Positions 46,152 to 54,939 are shown, counted from the first letter of the stretch. The stretch: 64,000 nucleotides of DNA from Anaerobacterium chartisolvens (GCF_003337415.1 NZ_QPJT01000008.1:62001-126000), one strand, 5' to 3'. Numbers and translations: made by a program. Notes: generated from the letters alone by a model not told the origin.

Positions 46152-46937
46152 ATGGAGATACTTTCTGTAAAAAACCTTACAAAATCTTTTGGAGGGCTGA
46201 TGGCCGTATCCAATGCAAATATCGTTCTCAACAAGGGAGAGCTTGTAGGTCTTATAGGACCTAACGGTGCGGGGAAAACCACTGTTTTCAACCTCCTTAC
46301 AGGAGTGTATGTCCCAAGCTCGGGGAGCGTTGAATTCAGCACAGCAAAAGGTGTAAAAAAGCTGAATGGCCTTAAGCCCTATGCCATAACCAGGCTGGGG
46401 ATGGCAAGAACATTTCAGAATATAAGGCTTTTTAAGGATTTGACAGTGCTGGACAATGTGCGTATTGCAATGCACAGCAATATAAGGTATGGGTTGATGA
46501 CTACATTTTTGAGGCTGCCATCCTTCTTCAGGGAAGAGATGGAAACTGTCCAAAAGGCCGAAAGGCTTCTGGAAATATTCAATCTCAACTCCAAGAAGGC
46601 TGAGCTTGCCAAGAACCTGCCATATGGAGAGCAGAGAAGGCTGGAAATCGCAAGGGCGCTTGCTACCAACCCGTCAATTTTGCTTCTGGATGAACCGGCG
46701 GCGGGTATGAATCCCAATGAAACAGCTGAGCTTACCGACCTTATACAGTGGATAAGGAAGGAGTTTGACTTAACTATTCTTTTGATTGAGCATGATATGT
46801 CCCTTGTTATGAAAATATGCGAGAGACTGTATGTTCTCGATTACGGTACTGTAATAGCGGAGGGAAAGCCGGAGGAGATAAAGATCAATAAGAGGGTTAT
46901 TGAGGCTTACCTGGGTGAGGAGGTTCTGGATGCTTGA
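46152..46937 (+). CDS. livG: Branched-chain amino-acid ABC transporter ATPase
   Basis: 261 residues from the ATG at 46152 (GAGGGGTGA upstream). Walker A GPNGAGKTT, signature NLPYGEQRR, Walker B ILLLDEPAAGM and the switch His (LIEHDM) are all present. It pairs with LivF to power import. Ends eight bases inside livF. Confidence 0.95.
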   Translation: MEILSVKNLTKSFGGLMAVSNANIVLNKGELVGLIGPNGAGKTTVFNLLTGVYVPSSGSVEFSTAKGVKKLNGLKPYAITRLGMARTFQNIRLFKDLTVLDNVRIAMHSNIRYGLMTTFLRLPSFFREEMETVQKAERLLEIFNLNSKKAELAKNLPYGEQRRLEIARALATNPSILLLDEPAAGMNPNETAELTDLIQWIRKEFDLTILLIEHDMSLVMKICERLYVLDYGTVIAEGKPEEIKINKRVIEAYLGEEVLDA

Positions 46938-47634
46938 GATAAAGAATATAGATGTTTATTATGGCGTTATTCATGCACTTAAGGATATTTCCCTGACTGT
47001 CAGTCAGGGCGAGATTGTGACCCTTATTGGGGCGAACGGAGCAGGTAAAACCACTACCTTAAGGACAATATCGGGACTTATAAAGCCTGCAAATGGCAGG
47101 GTTGATTTTAATGGAGAGAGGATAAAAGGCACAAGCGCAAAGGATATAGTAAAAAAAGGACTGTCCCATGTTCCGGAGGGAAGGCGCGTTTTCCCTGAAA
47201 TGACAGTCTTTGAAAACCTGGAGCTGGGGGCATACTTAAGAAAGGACAAGAAAGGCATAAAGGACGATCTTGACAGAGTTTATGCCAGCTTTCCCATACT
47301 CCAGAAAAGGAGCAGGCAAAATGCGGGTACATTAAGCGGAGGAGAGCAGCAGATGCTTGCCATAGGAAGAGCTCTGATGTCAAGACCGAAGCTGCTGCTT
47401 ATGGATGAGCCATCCATGGGGCTTGCGCCGCTGCTCGTAAAGGAGATATTCTCCATTATCCGGCAAATTAACGAGCAGGGTACTACCATACTCCTGGTAG
47501 AACAAAATGCGAATATGGCACTTTCCATCGCTCACAGGGCCTATGTCATAGAAACCGGGTCCATAGTACTGGAGGGTACAGGCAAGGAGCTTGCGCAAAG
47601 TGAGGAAATAAAAAAAGCATATCTGGGGGGCTGA
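46930..47634 (+). CDS. livF: Branched-chain amino-acid ABC transporter ATPase
   Basis: 234 residues from the ATG at 46930 (GAGGAGG six bases upstream), overlapping livG by eight bases. Walker A GANGAGKTT, signature LSGGEQQML, Walker B LLLMDEPSMGL and VEQNANMAL are as in LivF. It is followed four bases later by the CBS-ACT gene. Confidence 0.95.
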   Translation: MLEIKNIDVYYGVIHALKDISLTVSQGEIVTLIGANGAGKTTTLRTISGLIKPANGRVDFNGERIKGTSAKDIVKKGLSHVPEGRRVFPEMTVFENLELGAYLRKDKKGIKDDLDRVYASFPILQKRSRQNAGTLSGGEQQMLAIGRALMSRPKLLLMDEPSMGLAPLLVKEIFSIIRQINEQGTTILLVEQNANMALSIAHRAYVIETGSIVLEGTGKELAQSEEIKKAYLGG

Positions 47635-47638
47635 TCTT

Positions 47639-48286
47639 ATGTATGTAAAAAACAGAATGACTTCCAATCCGTACACTGTTTCTCCTGACAGCACCATAGC
47701 CGAGGCTCTGGAGCTTATGCGCAGGAACAAGGTAAGGCGGTTGCCTGTAATCAAAGCAGGAAGGCTTGCCGGAATAGTTACCGAGCGCGAGATGCTTGAG
47801 GTTTCCCCTTCAAAGGCAACTACTCTGAGCATATTTGAAATGAATTATCTGCTTTCAAAGACAAAGGTTTCATCAGTTATGACAAAGGACGTAATTACTG
47901 TAGATCCCGACACGCTTCTGGAGGAAGCGGCCAGAATCATGCGGGAAAATACCATAAGCTCACTTCCTGTAATGGAGGGGCAGGAGCTTGTAGGCATCAT
48001 AACCGAGACGGATATTTTTGATGCGTTCATAGAGATGATGGGCCTTAGGGATACAGGAACGAGGATATCCCTGGAGGTTGAGGACGCTCCGGGGATACTG
48101 GCTAAGGTTACACAGGTCATAAAGGAATTCGGGGTAAATATAACACACATTGCTATTTACGGTGGAGAGGGCGGAATACGGGAGGTTGTCATAAGGGTAA
48201 ACACGCTGAACGTTGACGAAATGCTGAAGGCTCTGGAAGGCCACGGCTACAGAGTGGCCTCCGTCCTGAAAAACGAGAACGGCTGA
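47639..48286 (+). CDS. CBS-pair plus ACT-domain protein (AcuB-like)
   Basis: 215 residues. Two CBS motifs (residues ~7-60, MTSNPYTVSPDST...; ~78-130, MTKDVITVDPDT...) are followed by an ACT domain (~140-210, EDAPGILAKVTQVIKEFGVNI). CBS pairs bind adenosyl compounds and ACT domains bind amino acids. Four bases after livF, it is probably an intracellular sensor of branched-chain amino acids or energy that modulates the importer or a partner enzyme. AcuB, of the acetoin cluster, has the same order; no acuA or acuC is seen here. Confidence 0.85.
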   Translation: MYVKNRMTSNPYTVSPDSTIAEALELMRRNKVRRLPVIKAGRLAGIVTEREMLEVSPSKATTLSIFEMNYLLSKTKVSSVMTKDVITVDPDTLLEEAARIMRENTISSLPVMEGQELVGIITETDIFDAFIEMMGLRDTGTRISLEVEDAPGILAKVTQVIKEFGVNITHIAIYGGEGGIREVVIRVNTLNVDEMLKALEGHGYRVASVLKNENG

Positions 48287-48443
48287 TTTTTTGGGAGTGA
48301 ATATTCTTTAATATAAATGGAATGATTAACCATTTAATTATCGATATTTACAAAAAAAATCGGGGACACTTCTCCACCATCTTTTTTTGAAGACCCGCCC
48401 TGATTCCTCAAATCAAAGAAGGCCCTGTTTGCCATATACAGGT
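48287..48443. other. Spacer between convergent genes
   Basis: Holds a GGGGACACTT half-repeat at 48361-48370, matching 7923-7932. No ORF. Confidence 0.3.
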
Positions 48444-49238
48444 CTAACTCAGCAGCATCCTGTCACTGTAAAGGTTTGTGCCGCTGTTTATGCTGAACTG
48501 CTTGACCAGCTTTTCCACAGTCATCTCTTCCCTTTCTTTGCCTTTAAGGTCAATAATGATCCTTCCTTCATGCATCATTATTGTCCTGACACCAAATTCC
48601 AGTGCATCCTTCATATTGTGAGTTATCATTATGGTACACAGGTTTTCCTTCTCAATAATTTCACGGGTAATTTGCAAAACCTTCTTTGCGGTTGACGGGT
48701 CAAGCGCTGCAGTATGCTCGTCCAAAAGAAGCAGCTTCGGTTTGACTATGGTTGCCATCAGAAGCGTCAGCGCCTGGCGCTGCCCTCCCGAGAGCAAGCC
48801 TACCCTGTGCTTCATCCGGTCTTCCAGCCCCAGTCCCAGATGGAACAATCGTTCTCTGAAATACCGGATATCGCTCTTTTTTAGCCCTGCTCCAAACCCT
48901 CTCGGTTTCCCTTTTGCATATGCTATCGCCAGATTTTCCTCAATGTTCATATTGAAGGCCGTACCCTTGAGTGGGTCCTGAAACACTCTGCCGATATAGC
49001 TTGAGCGCTTGTATTCCGGCATAAAGGAGATATCAATGGAGTCCAGCAAAATCCTTCCCTTTTCTATATCATACATGCCTGAAATGCAGTTTAAGAGGGT
49101 GGATTTTCCCGCTCCATTTCCGCCTATGACGGTTACAAATTCACCTTCATCAAGCGTGACACTGACATCATCGAGCGCCAATCTTTCATTTATACCGCCT
49201 TTAGAGAATATCTTGCTTACCGATTCAATCCTCAGCAT
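48444..49238 (-). CDS. ABC importer ATPase (PF04392-linked class)
   Basis: 264 residues. Walker A GGNGAGKST, Q-loop, signature LSGGQRQALT, Walker B LLLLDEHTAALD and switch His in ITHNM are present. It is the third gene after the substrate-binding and permease genes; its ATG lies 14 bases inside the permease end. Of the class whose streptococcal members (TrpX/Y/Z-type) import aromatic amino acids or related ligands; the substrate here is not shown. Confidence 0.9.
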   Translation of the reverse strand: MLRIESVSKIFSKGGINERLALDDVSVTLDEGEFVTVIGGNGAGKSTLLNCISGMYDIEKGRILLDSIDISFMPEYKRSSYIGRVFQDPLKGTAFNMNIEENLAIAYAKGKPRGFGAGLKKSDIRYFRERLFHLGLGLEDRMKHRVGLLSGGQRQALTLLMATIVKPKLLLLDEHTAALDPSTAKKVLQITREIIEKENLCTIMITHNMKDALEFGVRTIMMHEGRIIIDLKGKEREEMTVEKLVKQFSINSGTNLYSDRMLLS

Positions 49239-50151
49239 CAGTCCTACTTCTCCTTTTCACGTTTACAACCGTTAACCTGCTTTTGAGTTTAGCGAAATTT
49301 TCATTGAGCGTTGGTATTGATAATGCTATAGCAACTATAGCAGCTGAAGCTAGTTTAAGGTCTGTCGGAGGCATGCCCAGTTGAAGCGCAAAGGCAATGA
49401 TAAACCTATAGATTACCGAGCCGAGCGCCACAGCTATCAGCATGCGGAGAACGGATTTAACCCCAAACAGCACTTCACCCATCATTATAGACGCTAGTCC
49501 GATGACTATCATGCCGACTCCCATCCCGATATCGGTGAATGACTGGTACTGTGCCAGTATTGCACCTGACATAGCCACAAGCGCATTTGAAATCGCCAGA
49601 CCTATTAGCTTGGTGAAATCGGTGTTGACCCCCTGCGCTCTGGCCATATACTCATTATTGCCCGTAGCTCTTATTGCAAAGCCGAGCTTGGTATTAAGGA
49701 ACAAAAACAATGCCACAAGGCAGAATACCACTACCCCTGAAATTATTATGATTTTTGCATAATCTTTCATCACAGCGTTTTCAAACACTGTAAACATTGT
49801 GTCCTTGTTAAGAAGAGACAGGTTTGGCTTACCGCCCATTATCTTTAAGTTAATCGAGTACAGAGCCAGCATTGAGAGGATTCCGGCCAGAAGCATCTGA
49901 ATCTTGAGCTTTGTATGAAGCAAAGAGGTTATTGTACCTGTGAAGCACCCCGCAATGAACGATGCGGGCAACGCCCAAAAGGGGTGGTTGTTCAGGCACA
50001 GTATCGCTGAAACAGCGGCCCCTGTCACAAAACTTCCATCCACAGTAAGGTCAGGCATATCAAGAACTCTAAACGATATGTATAGTCCTAATGCCAATAT
50101 CGCATATGTAACACCCAATTCAAGGGTCCCGTAAAACATAAAGGCCGTCAT
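49225..50151 (-). CDS. ABC importer permease (PF04392-linked class)
   Basis: 308 residues with about eight to nine membrane helices. The DLTVDGSFVTGAAV segment and the GNNEYMARAQGVN cytoplasmic loop resemble the BPD_transp_2 permeases paired with PF04392 binding proteins. It starts 18 bases after the binding protein stop, with AAAGGGAAA as the ribosome site. Confidence 0.88.
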   Translation of the reverse strand: MTAFMFYGTLELGVTYAILALGLYISFRVLDMPDLTVDGSFVTGAAVSAILCLNNHPFWALPASFIAGCFTGTITSLLHTKLKIQMLLAGILSMLALYSINLKIMGGKPNLSLLNKDTMFTVFENAVMKDYAKIIIISGVVVFCLVALFLFLNTKLGFAIRATGNNEYMARAQGVNTDFTKLIGLAISNALVAMSGAILAQYQSFTDIGMGVGMIVIGLASIMMGEVLFGVKSVLRMLIAVALGSVIYRFIIAFALQLGMPPTDLKLASAAIVAIALSIPTLNENFAKLKSRLTVVNVKRRSRTDAED

Positions 50152-50168
50152 TTTAATTTCCCTTTATA

Positions 50169-51176
50169 CTACTTCCCGAATATTTGAGCTGCTTCCTTCA
50201 GAACATCTTCCGGTATTGTTACTCCTATTGCACTTGCGATGTCTTTGTTGATATAGGTATTCATTTCCTTCATTACCCTTACAGGCATGTCTCCCGGTCT
50301 TTTACCGTTAAAGATATCTACCACCATGTCTGCAGTTTCCTGTCCGAGCACTATATAGTTGACTCCACAGCCGGCAAGCCCGCCGTCCTTTACCATGGAA
50401 TCGGCTCCAACATAGAGAGGCTTCTTTGCTTTGACTGCAACCTGAGAAACCACAGGCATTGACGAAGCAATGGTATTGTCTGTAGTCGAGAATATGGCAT
50501 CAGCTTTGTCCACCAATGACTGAGCCGCCTGCTGAACCTCGGATGTGCTTGTAACAGTAGCTTCTACCACATTGATCCCGTTGTCCTTTGCATATGCTTT
50601 CAATTCCTTAATTACGAGCTGCGAGCTGGTTTCGCTGGAATTATATAGAAAACCGACGGTTTTCATCTGCGGAGTAATCCGTTTTGCAAGCTCCATATTT
50701 TTCGCTACAGATATAACATCAGATGTGCCTGTCACATTTTTGCCCGGCTTGTTTAAGTCCTCCACAAGCCCTGCAGAAATCGGATCGGTGCAGGCAGAGA
50801 AAACAATTGGTATTTCGCTGGTCTCACCCGCCACTGCCTGTGCCGACGGCGCTGCGATAGCTATGATCAGATCATATTTGCTACCTACAAATTTTTGGCT
50901 TATTGTTTTCAAATTCGTCTGGTCGCTCTGTGCATTCTGATAATCTATGGTTATATTCACACCGTCTTTATAGCCTTTTTCCTCCAAGCGCTTTATAACC
51001 GTTTCTCTTATGGTATTGAGAGCGGGGTGCTCTACTATCTGCACAATGCCTATTTTCTTCATATCCTTGCCAGTATCCGATGACATCTGCTTTACACCTG
51101 TTGAGCAAGCAGATAAAATCAGCATTCCAGCTATCAGGCAAACCGACATAAAGACCTCTAATATTTTCCTCATCAT
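50169..51176 (-). CDS. ABC transporter substrate-binding lipoprotein (PF04392)
   Basis: 335 residues. Lipobox LSAC at ~24, then a periplasmic-binding fold with GIVQIVEHPALNTIRE, IPIVFSACTDPISAGLV, NVTGTSDV and YVGADSMVKDGGLAG. These segments are typical of the PF04392 family, used for aromatic amino acids and similar ligands. GAGGGG precedes tandem ATGs. It lies 55 bases after the YbaK-type gene and leads the permease and ATPase genes. Confidence 0.9.
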   Translation of the reverse strand: MMRKILEVFMSVCLIAGMLILSACSTGVKQMSSDTGKDMKKIGIVQIVEHPALNTIRETVIKRLEEKGYKDGVNITIDYQNAQSDQTNLKTISQKFVGSKYDLIIAIAAPSAQAVAGETSEIPIVFSACTDPISAGLVEDLNKPGKNVTGTSDVISVAKNMELAKRITPQMKTVGFLYNSSETSSQLVIKELKAYAKDNGINVVEATVTSTSEVQQAAQSLVDKADAIFSTTDNTIASSMPVVSQVAVKAKKPLYVGADSMVKDGGLAGCGVNYIVLGQETADMVVDIFNGKRPGDMPVRVMKEMNTYINKDIASAIGVTIPEDVLKEAAQIFGK

Positions 51177-51230
51177 AACCCCTCATTCCCGCCCCGTTCT
51201 TCGGAGCAATTTTTTGTCTTTGTATTTTAA

Positions 51231-51680
51231 TTAATCAATTTTAGCCACTATATTGCTTACCCTTTCAATTTCCCTGGGGTCGATCTTAAGGGTAAAGTTT
51301 GTTTCTCCAGCCCCGCCGTAGACAAACCGCTGAAGCAGCAGCCGGGTATCCAGAACGCTCGGGAGCAGATGTCCTACTAGCGGAACACTGCCCACTTCGC
51401 TTCCCGTGACTTCCAGAACCTCTTTTCTGCTGGCAAGCTTAACCTTTTCACATTGTAAAACCTCTTTTATCAGTTCAAAATCAACACGGCCGCGATCACC
51501 CGACATAATCAATGCAAAATAACCCTTCTCGGTTTTTACAATAAGAACAGGCGCAGTTTGAGAAATCTCATAAAAACCTTTTGCATCATTCACTGAATGA
51601 ATGGGACTATCATCATGTATAATTTCGTGCGCTACATCATATTCCTGCAAAAACGCCTTTACCTTATCAACACCACTAAT
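51231..51680 (-). CDS. YbaK/ProX-type aminoacyl-tRNA deacylase-like protein, probable ATT start
   Basis: 149 residues when read from ATT at 51680. YbaK proteins remove mischarged amino acids from tRNA. Family marks: FALIMSGDRGRVD, KLASRKEVLEVTGSEVGSVPLVGH and the final VYGGAGETN...KIDPREI. The usual N-terminus (MSxxxVKAFL) is matched by ISGVDKVKAFL, whose first codon is ATT with GAAGGTGA four bases upstream; there is no in-frame ATG, GTG or TTG between the upstream stop and the TTG at 51650. It is first in line with the PF04392-type importer. Confidence 0.75.
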   Translation of the reverse strand: MSGVDKVKAFLQEYDVAHEIIHDDSPIHSVNDAKGFYEISQTAPVLIVKTEKGYFALIMSGDRGRVDFELIKEVLQCEKVKLASRKEVLEVTGSEVGSVPLVGHLLPSVLDTRLLLQRFVYGGAGETNFTLKIDPREIERVSNIVAKID

Positions 51681-52522
51681 AAAATCACCTTCTCATCACT
51701 TTGTTTTAAATGCAAGCCTTAAGGCATACCAGCATTCTCAGCTGGCCGCCCTTTATTTCACCCTGAATCTTTATGAATTTTACACTAGTCGTTTTTGTGC
51801 CATAATAAAAAGCCTACCTCTACAAAAACAATTACAGTAAGGGTGAGCTTTTCCTTTCAACAATTTAAACCTTTATATACATGCACAAACTATATATTAA
51901 GCTATGTAGTCAAAAGTTTTTAATTAAAGAAATTAATCCCCTCAGTAGTACTTCTAAAACATCTCTTTCATCTGTCAGCCTGCGGTGTCTGATACAAAAC
52001 ATTGCATTTATTTACTTTATTATACTATTTTAAATTAAAATATTCTTACTGTCAATAAATAGAATTAATGTTTTTTTGAGTATAATTAATTTTTTTAATC
52101 CATGTAAAACAGATTTTTGACAGCTGAATAAAGAACAAATTCCCGAGAGCCTTGATATAGGCTTATTTTCTTGCCAAATTTTCCATTTTAGTATTTCGGA
52201 ATACGTAGCAGTATGTTGTAATATAAGGATCTGGAGAGGTTGCTTTGAAGCTGACCTTCAGCCTGCCTTAAACCTATCCTATTTGAATTAATGAACTGAA
52301 AACGCTTCAATAAACAGGTGCGTCTCCTTTAATAGCACAAACATTGGCACTTACCAAATTGACAGGAAATAATAAATCGAATATAATGATTTTGTAAGGT
52401 TTTAGGGAAAATAGTCAATATTTTTGATATTTGTTAAAATTGTTGGCTGTAAGAATTTATAAATTTTGTAATATAAGTTGAAAAACAGAAGTTTTCTGCA
52501 CGAGTATTGGGGAGGTAGAATA
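51681..52522. other. 842-bp gene-free stretch
   Basis: A+T-rich. It contains the upstream signals of the YbaK-type gene and, at 52249-52332, a 5'-truncated family A element. No T-box, tRNA or credible ORF was seen. A short strong site (TTGGGGAGG) at 52508-52516 belongs to the next gene. Confidence 0.4.
52249..52332 (+). mobile_element. Family A MITE-like element, 5'-truncated
   Basis: Matches the right-hand half of the elements at 58902 and 63517 (CCTTCAGCCTGCCTTAAACC... to ACAGGTGCGTCTCC) but lacks the left end. Confidence 0.7.
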
Positions 52523-52714
52523 ATGGGTGACATAATTGCATTTGCCGTTGTAATCTTACTTTTCTGCATCAGTATCTTAAAAATTTTAAAGGAATATTTA
52601 TTAAAAAGAGAACAAATCAAAGCAGATGCCTTAGTAAAGTGTGAAGAACTCAGGCTGAAAAATCAAATTGAGCTGGAGAAGCTCATTAAAAAAGATTACA
52701 AATCAGAACAATGA
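52523..52714 (+). CDS. Small single-pass membrane protein
   Basis: 63 residues from the ATG at 52523, with GGGGAGG seven bases upstream. One N-terminal helix (residues ~3-22) is followed by a charged helical tail (ADALVKCEELRLKNQIELEKL) that would be cytoplasmic and may form a coiled coil. No family recognised. Short single-helix proteins of this form often modulate a membrane partner; there is no neighbour in the operon to suggest one. A terminator hairpin overlaps its stop. Confidence 0.65.
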   Translation: MGDIIAFAVVILLFCISILKILKEYLLKREQIKADALVKCEELRLKNQIELEKLIKKDYKSEQ

Positions 52715-52738
52715 GGGGAACTACTCCCTCTCATTTTT
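52709..52738 (+). terminator. Terminator after small membrane protein
   Basis: ATGAG-GGGA pairs with TCCC-T-CTCAT (one bulge) and is followed by TTTTT. It includes the stop codons of both convergent genes. Confidence 0.7.
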
Positions 52739-53602
52739 ATAATACTCCATTACCTCTCTTGCTCTATTTGTAATGAATTCATTCCCATAATTCTTTTTTC
52801 CAATAGGTGTTATTAAATCCTTTATTTGTCGTTCTATTTTCCAAGTTGATCCCGGACCCATCCTACTTTCAAGCAAATTAAGAGCCCTTTGCATGTGTTC
52901 AGACTTTACCTGTTCTCTTTTCAGAAGCCACAATATTTCAAGGAAATCGCTCTGATACATGTTGGGAAATGTCAAATTCTTAATATATGTGTTAATAAAT
53001 TCCGACTTATTATGGGAGCTGAAACATACTTCGTGAAGTAAGATAAAATCAATGCATTTATTTACTAAATTTTGTGCCTCCTCTGAACGCTTATCTGCCG
53101 GTATAAAGGATAATCCTTTAAGTAGCTTAATGACTCCCCAATAACATGTATGTTTCCCGTAACAGCTTCGATTGTAACGATAAGGGAATGATGAGGGTGT
53201 CACAAAATCGCCATCGTCAAACCTTTGATGCTGTGCAAAAAAGTCAACGACTTTATTAATAAGCTCCTCTTTTCCAGATTGAAAATAGGAATGTAAATAA
53301 ATCATGTTCCCATTCAGGCAGGGTATTGGAAAATGACTTTTTCCTATTGTAAAAATTCCTACCTGCTTATCAAAAAAATGCTCGGTGATAATTTTTAGAG
53401 GTTTAATAAACCTATTATCTTTAGGATCAGCTTTTATATCGGCTAAAAAAACAAGTGTCCAGAGCGATGATTTGTAATTTGGAACATAATAATTCAACTG
53501 TGGAAAATATTTGTCGCCTTCTTTTAAAACATTCCAACAGCCGTTTTCATCTTGTGCTTCCAATATTTTTGATATAATCGTTTTTTTCATTTCTTCAAAC
53601 AT
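52721..53602 (-). CDS. Alpha/alpha-toroid (prenyltransferase/terpene-cyclase-like) protein
   Basis: 293 residues from the ATG at 53602 (AAGGTG upstream). Repeated QDENGCWN-like and YKSSLWTLVFLADIKA helix pairs with W and Y-rich turns match the toroid fold of prenyltransferase and squalene-cyclase subunits, but no DxDD catalytic motif was seen. Database names such as "prenyltransferase" or "NifH-like" for this family are not functional evidence. It stands 56 bases after a methyltransferase gene in the same direction. Function unknown. Confidence 0.6.
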   Translation of the reverse strand: MFEEMKKTIISKILEAQDENGCWNVLKEGDKYFPQLNYYVPNYKSSLWTLVFLADIKADPKDNRFIKPLKIITEHFFDKQVGIFTIGKSHFPIPCLNGNMIYLHSYFQSGKEELINKVVDFFAQHQRFDDGDFVTPSSFPYRYNRSCYGKHTCYWGVIKLLKGLSFIPADKRSEEAQNLVNKCIDFILLHEVCFSSHNKSEFINTYIKNLTFPNMYQSDFLEILWLLKREQVKSEHMQRALNLLESRMGPGSTWKIERQIKDLITPIGKKNYGNEFITNRAREVMEYYKNERE

Positions 53603-53657
53603 AACACCTTGCCCCCATTGAAACATTTATATTTAAAAAAATAACAACACCTTAATG

Positions 53658-54419
53658 TCAAATAACCTGTAAAAGCATCGTAACTCCTGATATTTCATTC
53701 TCCAGTTCATCACATTCAGCCTGTTGGCTTTGTATATAGCTTTCAAAGAGATATGCTTTATCTGGATATTTTTCTTTAATCTCATTTGCTCTCATTACTA
53801 TAAATGACTGCTGCTCATTATTTAAGCTTTCCAGGTCAGCTTCTTCATTAAATATTTCATCAAGCAGCTTCACTCCTGCCTTTTGGAAAAATAAAAACCA
53901 CTTTTCTCTTGTCGGATATCTCTCATCAGAATCGTTATTTCCATAAGCATCATTAATAAATATGTAGCCGCCATTTTTCACTGTGTTTTTTAGTAATTGT
54001 ATTGTCTCTTCCGGATTTCCCAGCACATCTCCGACAGCACCAAGGATAACAATATCGTAGTCCTTTTCAATCTTTACCGCCTTATTGATATCTCCTGCCT
54101 TAAATTCACACAGGTTCTCTACACCATATTCTTTAGCTTTTTTATTTGCAAAATCAACAAACTCAGGAATGATGTCAATGCCCTTAATCTTACAGTCTAA
54201 AGCCTTGGCTACTTGGATACTGACAGCCCCTTTTCCGCAAGCCAAATCAAGCACCTTTGTTGTCTCTGATACTTTAATATGCTTTTGGAACATGTCAATA
54301 ATATCCTTTGGTGATGAGCCAAGTTCCCATAAATCCTGCAATAGATATGGCAGGTGTGGAATCAGTTCAGTATATCCTGCAGTCAATGACTTTGCAAGCT
54401 TTTCTTCGACATTTGACAT
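53658..54419 (-). CDS. Class I SAM-dependent methyltransferase
   Basis: 253 residues from an ATG at 54419 with AAAGGAG upstream (longer frame to 54449 rejected). Motif I VLDLACGKGAVS near 60, IDIIPEF, and DIVILGAVGDVLG give a Rossmann MTase; C-terminal helices (from ~190) are family-specific. The substrate is unknown. It is encoded just before the toroid protein and may share its message. Confidence 0.8.
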   Translation of the reverse strand: MSNVEEKLAKSLTAGYTELIPHLPYLLQDLWELGSSPKDIIDMFQKHIKVSETTKVLDLACGKGAVSIQVAKALDCKIKGIDIIPEFVDFANKKAKEYGVENLCEFKAGDINKAVKIEKDYDIVILGAVGDVLGNPEETIQLLKNTVKNGGYIFINDAYGNNDSDERYPTREKWFLFFQKAGVKLLDEIFNEEADLESLNNEQQSFIVMRANEIKEKYPDKAYLFESYIQSQQAECDELENEISGVTMLLQVI

Positions 54420-54677
54420 AGGCTTACTCCTTTCTGGTGTACGAGACACTTAATGTGAAAATAAAATGGCAACGTTACGGGAGCGGAACGCCACGGTGGG
54501 CGTTCCCTACCAATCGTTTTCATGTATTCTCCTGTGCAAGCCTTTTCATTCTTGTTCTCAAAAAAACAAGCAATGCAGCGTCCCTTTAAGTTCAGGTAAA
54601 AAGGCCGGACAGGCCCACTTGCTATGCGGTATTATGGCTTAAGCTTTTGGCAAGATAATCGTTGTTTTTTAAGGTAG
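54420..54677. repeat. REP-like palindrome and related repeat
   Basis: 54482-54512 is a hairpin of the GGAACGCCAC/GGGCGTTCC family. The sequence on to ~54672 ends in a GGCTTAAGCTTTTGGCAAGATAATCG... block similar to 31709-31757. No ORF. Confidence 0.5.
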
Positions 54678-54828
54678 AGGTGGGGACGCTCCTGCTTTTT
54701 TCACAGTTTTCCGGCTCTGCCTGCTCCGTGAACAGCTAAATGGAAGCCGACCTTCAGCCCTCCTTAACCCTATCCTATTTGAATTAATGAATTTGGAATG
54801 TTGAAATAAACAGGACCGTCCCCATCCC
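54678..54828 (-). mobile_element. Family A MITE-like element, full copy
   Basis: About 150 bp. Left end GGTGGGGACGCTCCTG and right end CAGGACCGTCCCCAT form the terminal inverted repeats. The internal TTCACAGTTTTCCGGCTCTGCCTGCTCC, GACCTTCAGCC and AACCCTATCC blocks match 58902-59048 and 63517-63665. It has replaced the end of the adjacent gene. Confidence 0.8.
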
Positions 54829-54939
54829 CCATCTAATTTTATAATCCGGTTTTTCTGTAATTTTATTAGCAGCGGTGACTACATTGGTAAAAACTGATGT
54901 AAAAATCAGAAACATAAAAAATAGAACAATCTTTTTCAT
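54784..54939 (-). pseudogene. Secreted small protein gene truncated by family A element
   Basis: The ATG at 54939 has GGAGG seven bases upstream and encodes a signal peptide (MKKIVLFFMFLIFTS, cleavage near VTAAN), then NKITEKPDYKIRW. From about the codon after RW the frame continues into the MITE (GMGTVLFIS...) to a stop at 54784. The native C-terminus has been lost, leaving a ~37-residue leader plus repeat-encoded tail. Original function unknown. Confidence 0.65.

Noticed and set aside
51681-52522. T-box or tRNA in the gap before the YbaK-type gene
   Set aside because: No AGGGTGG-like T-box core and no cloverleaf could be found.
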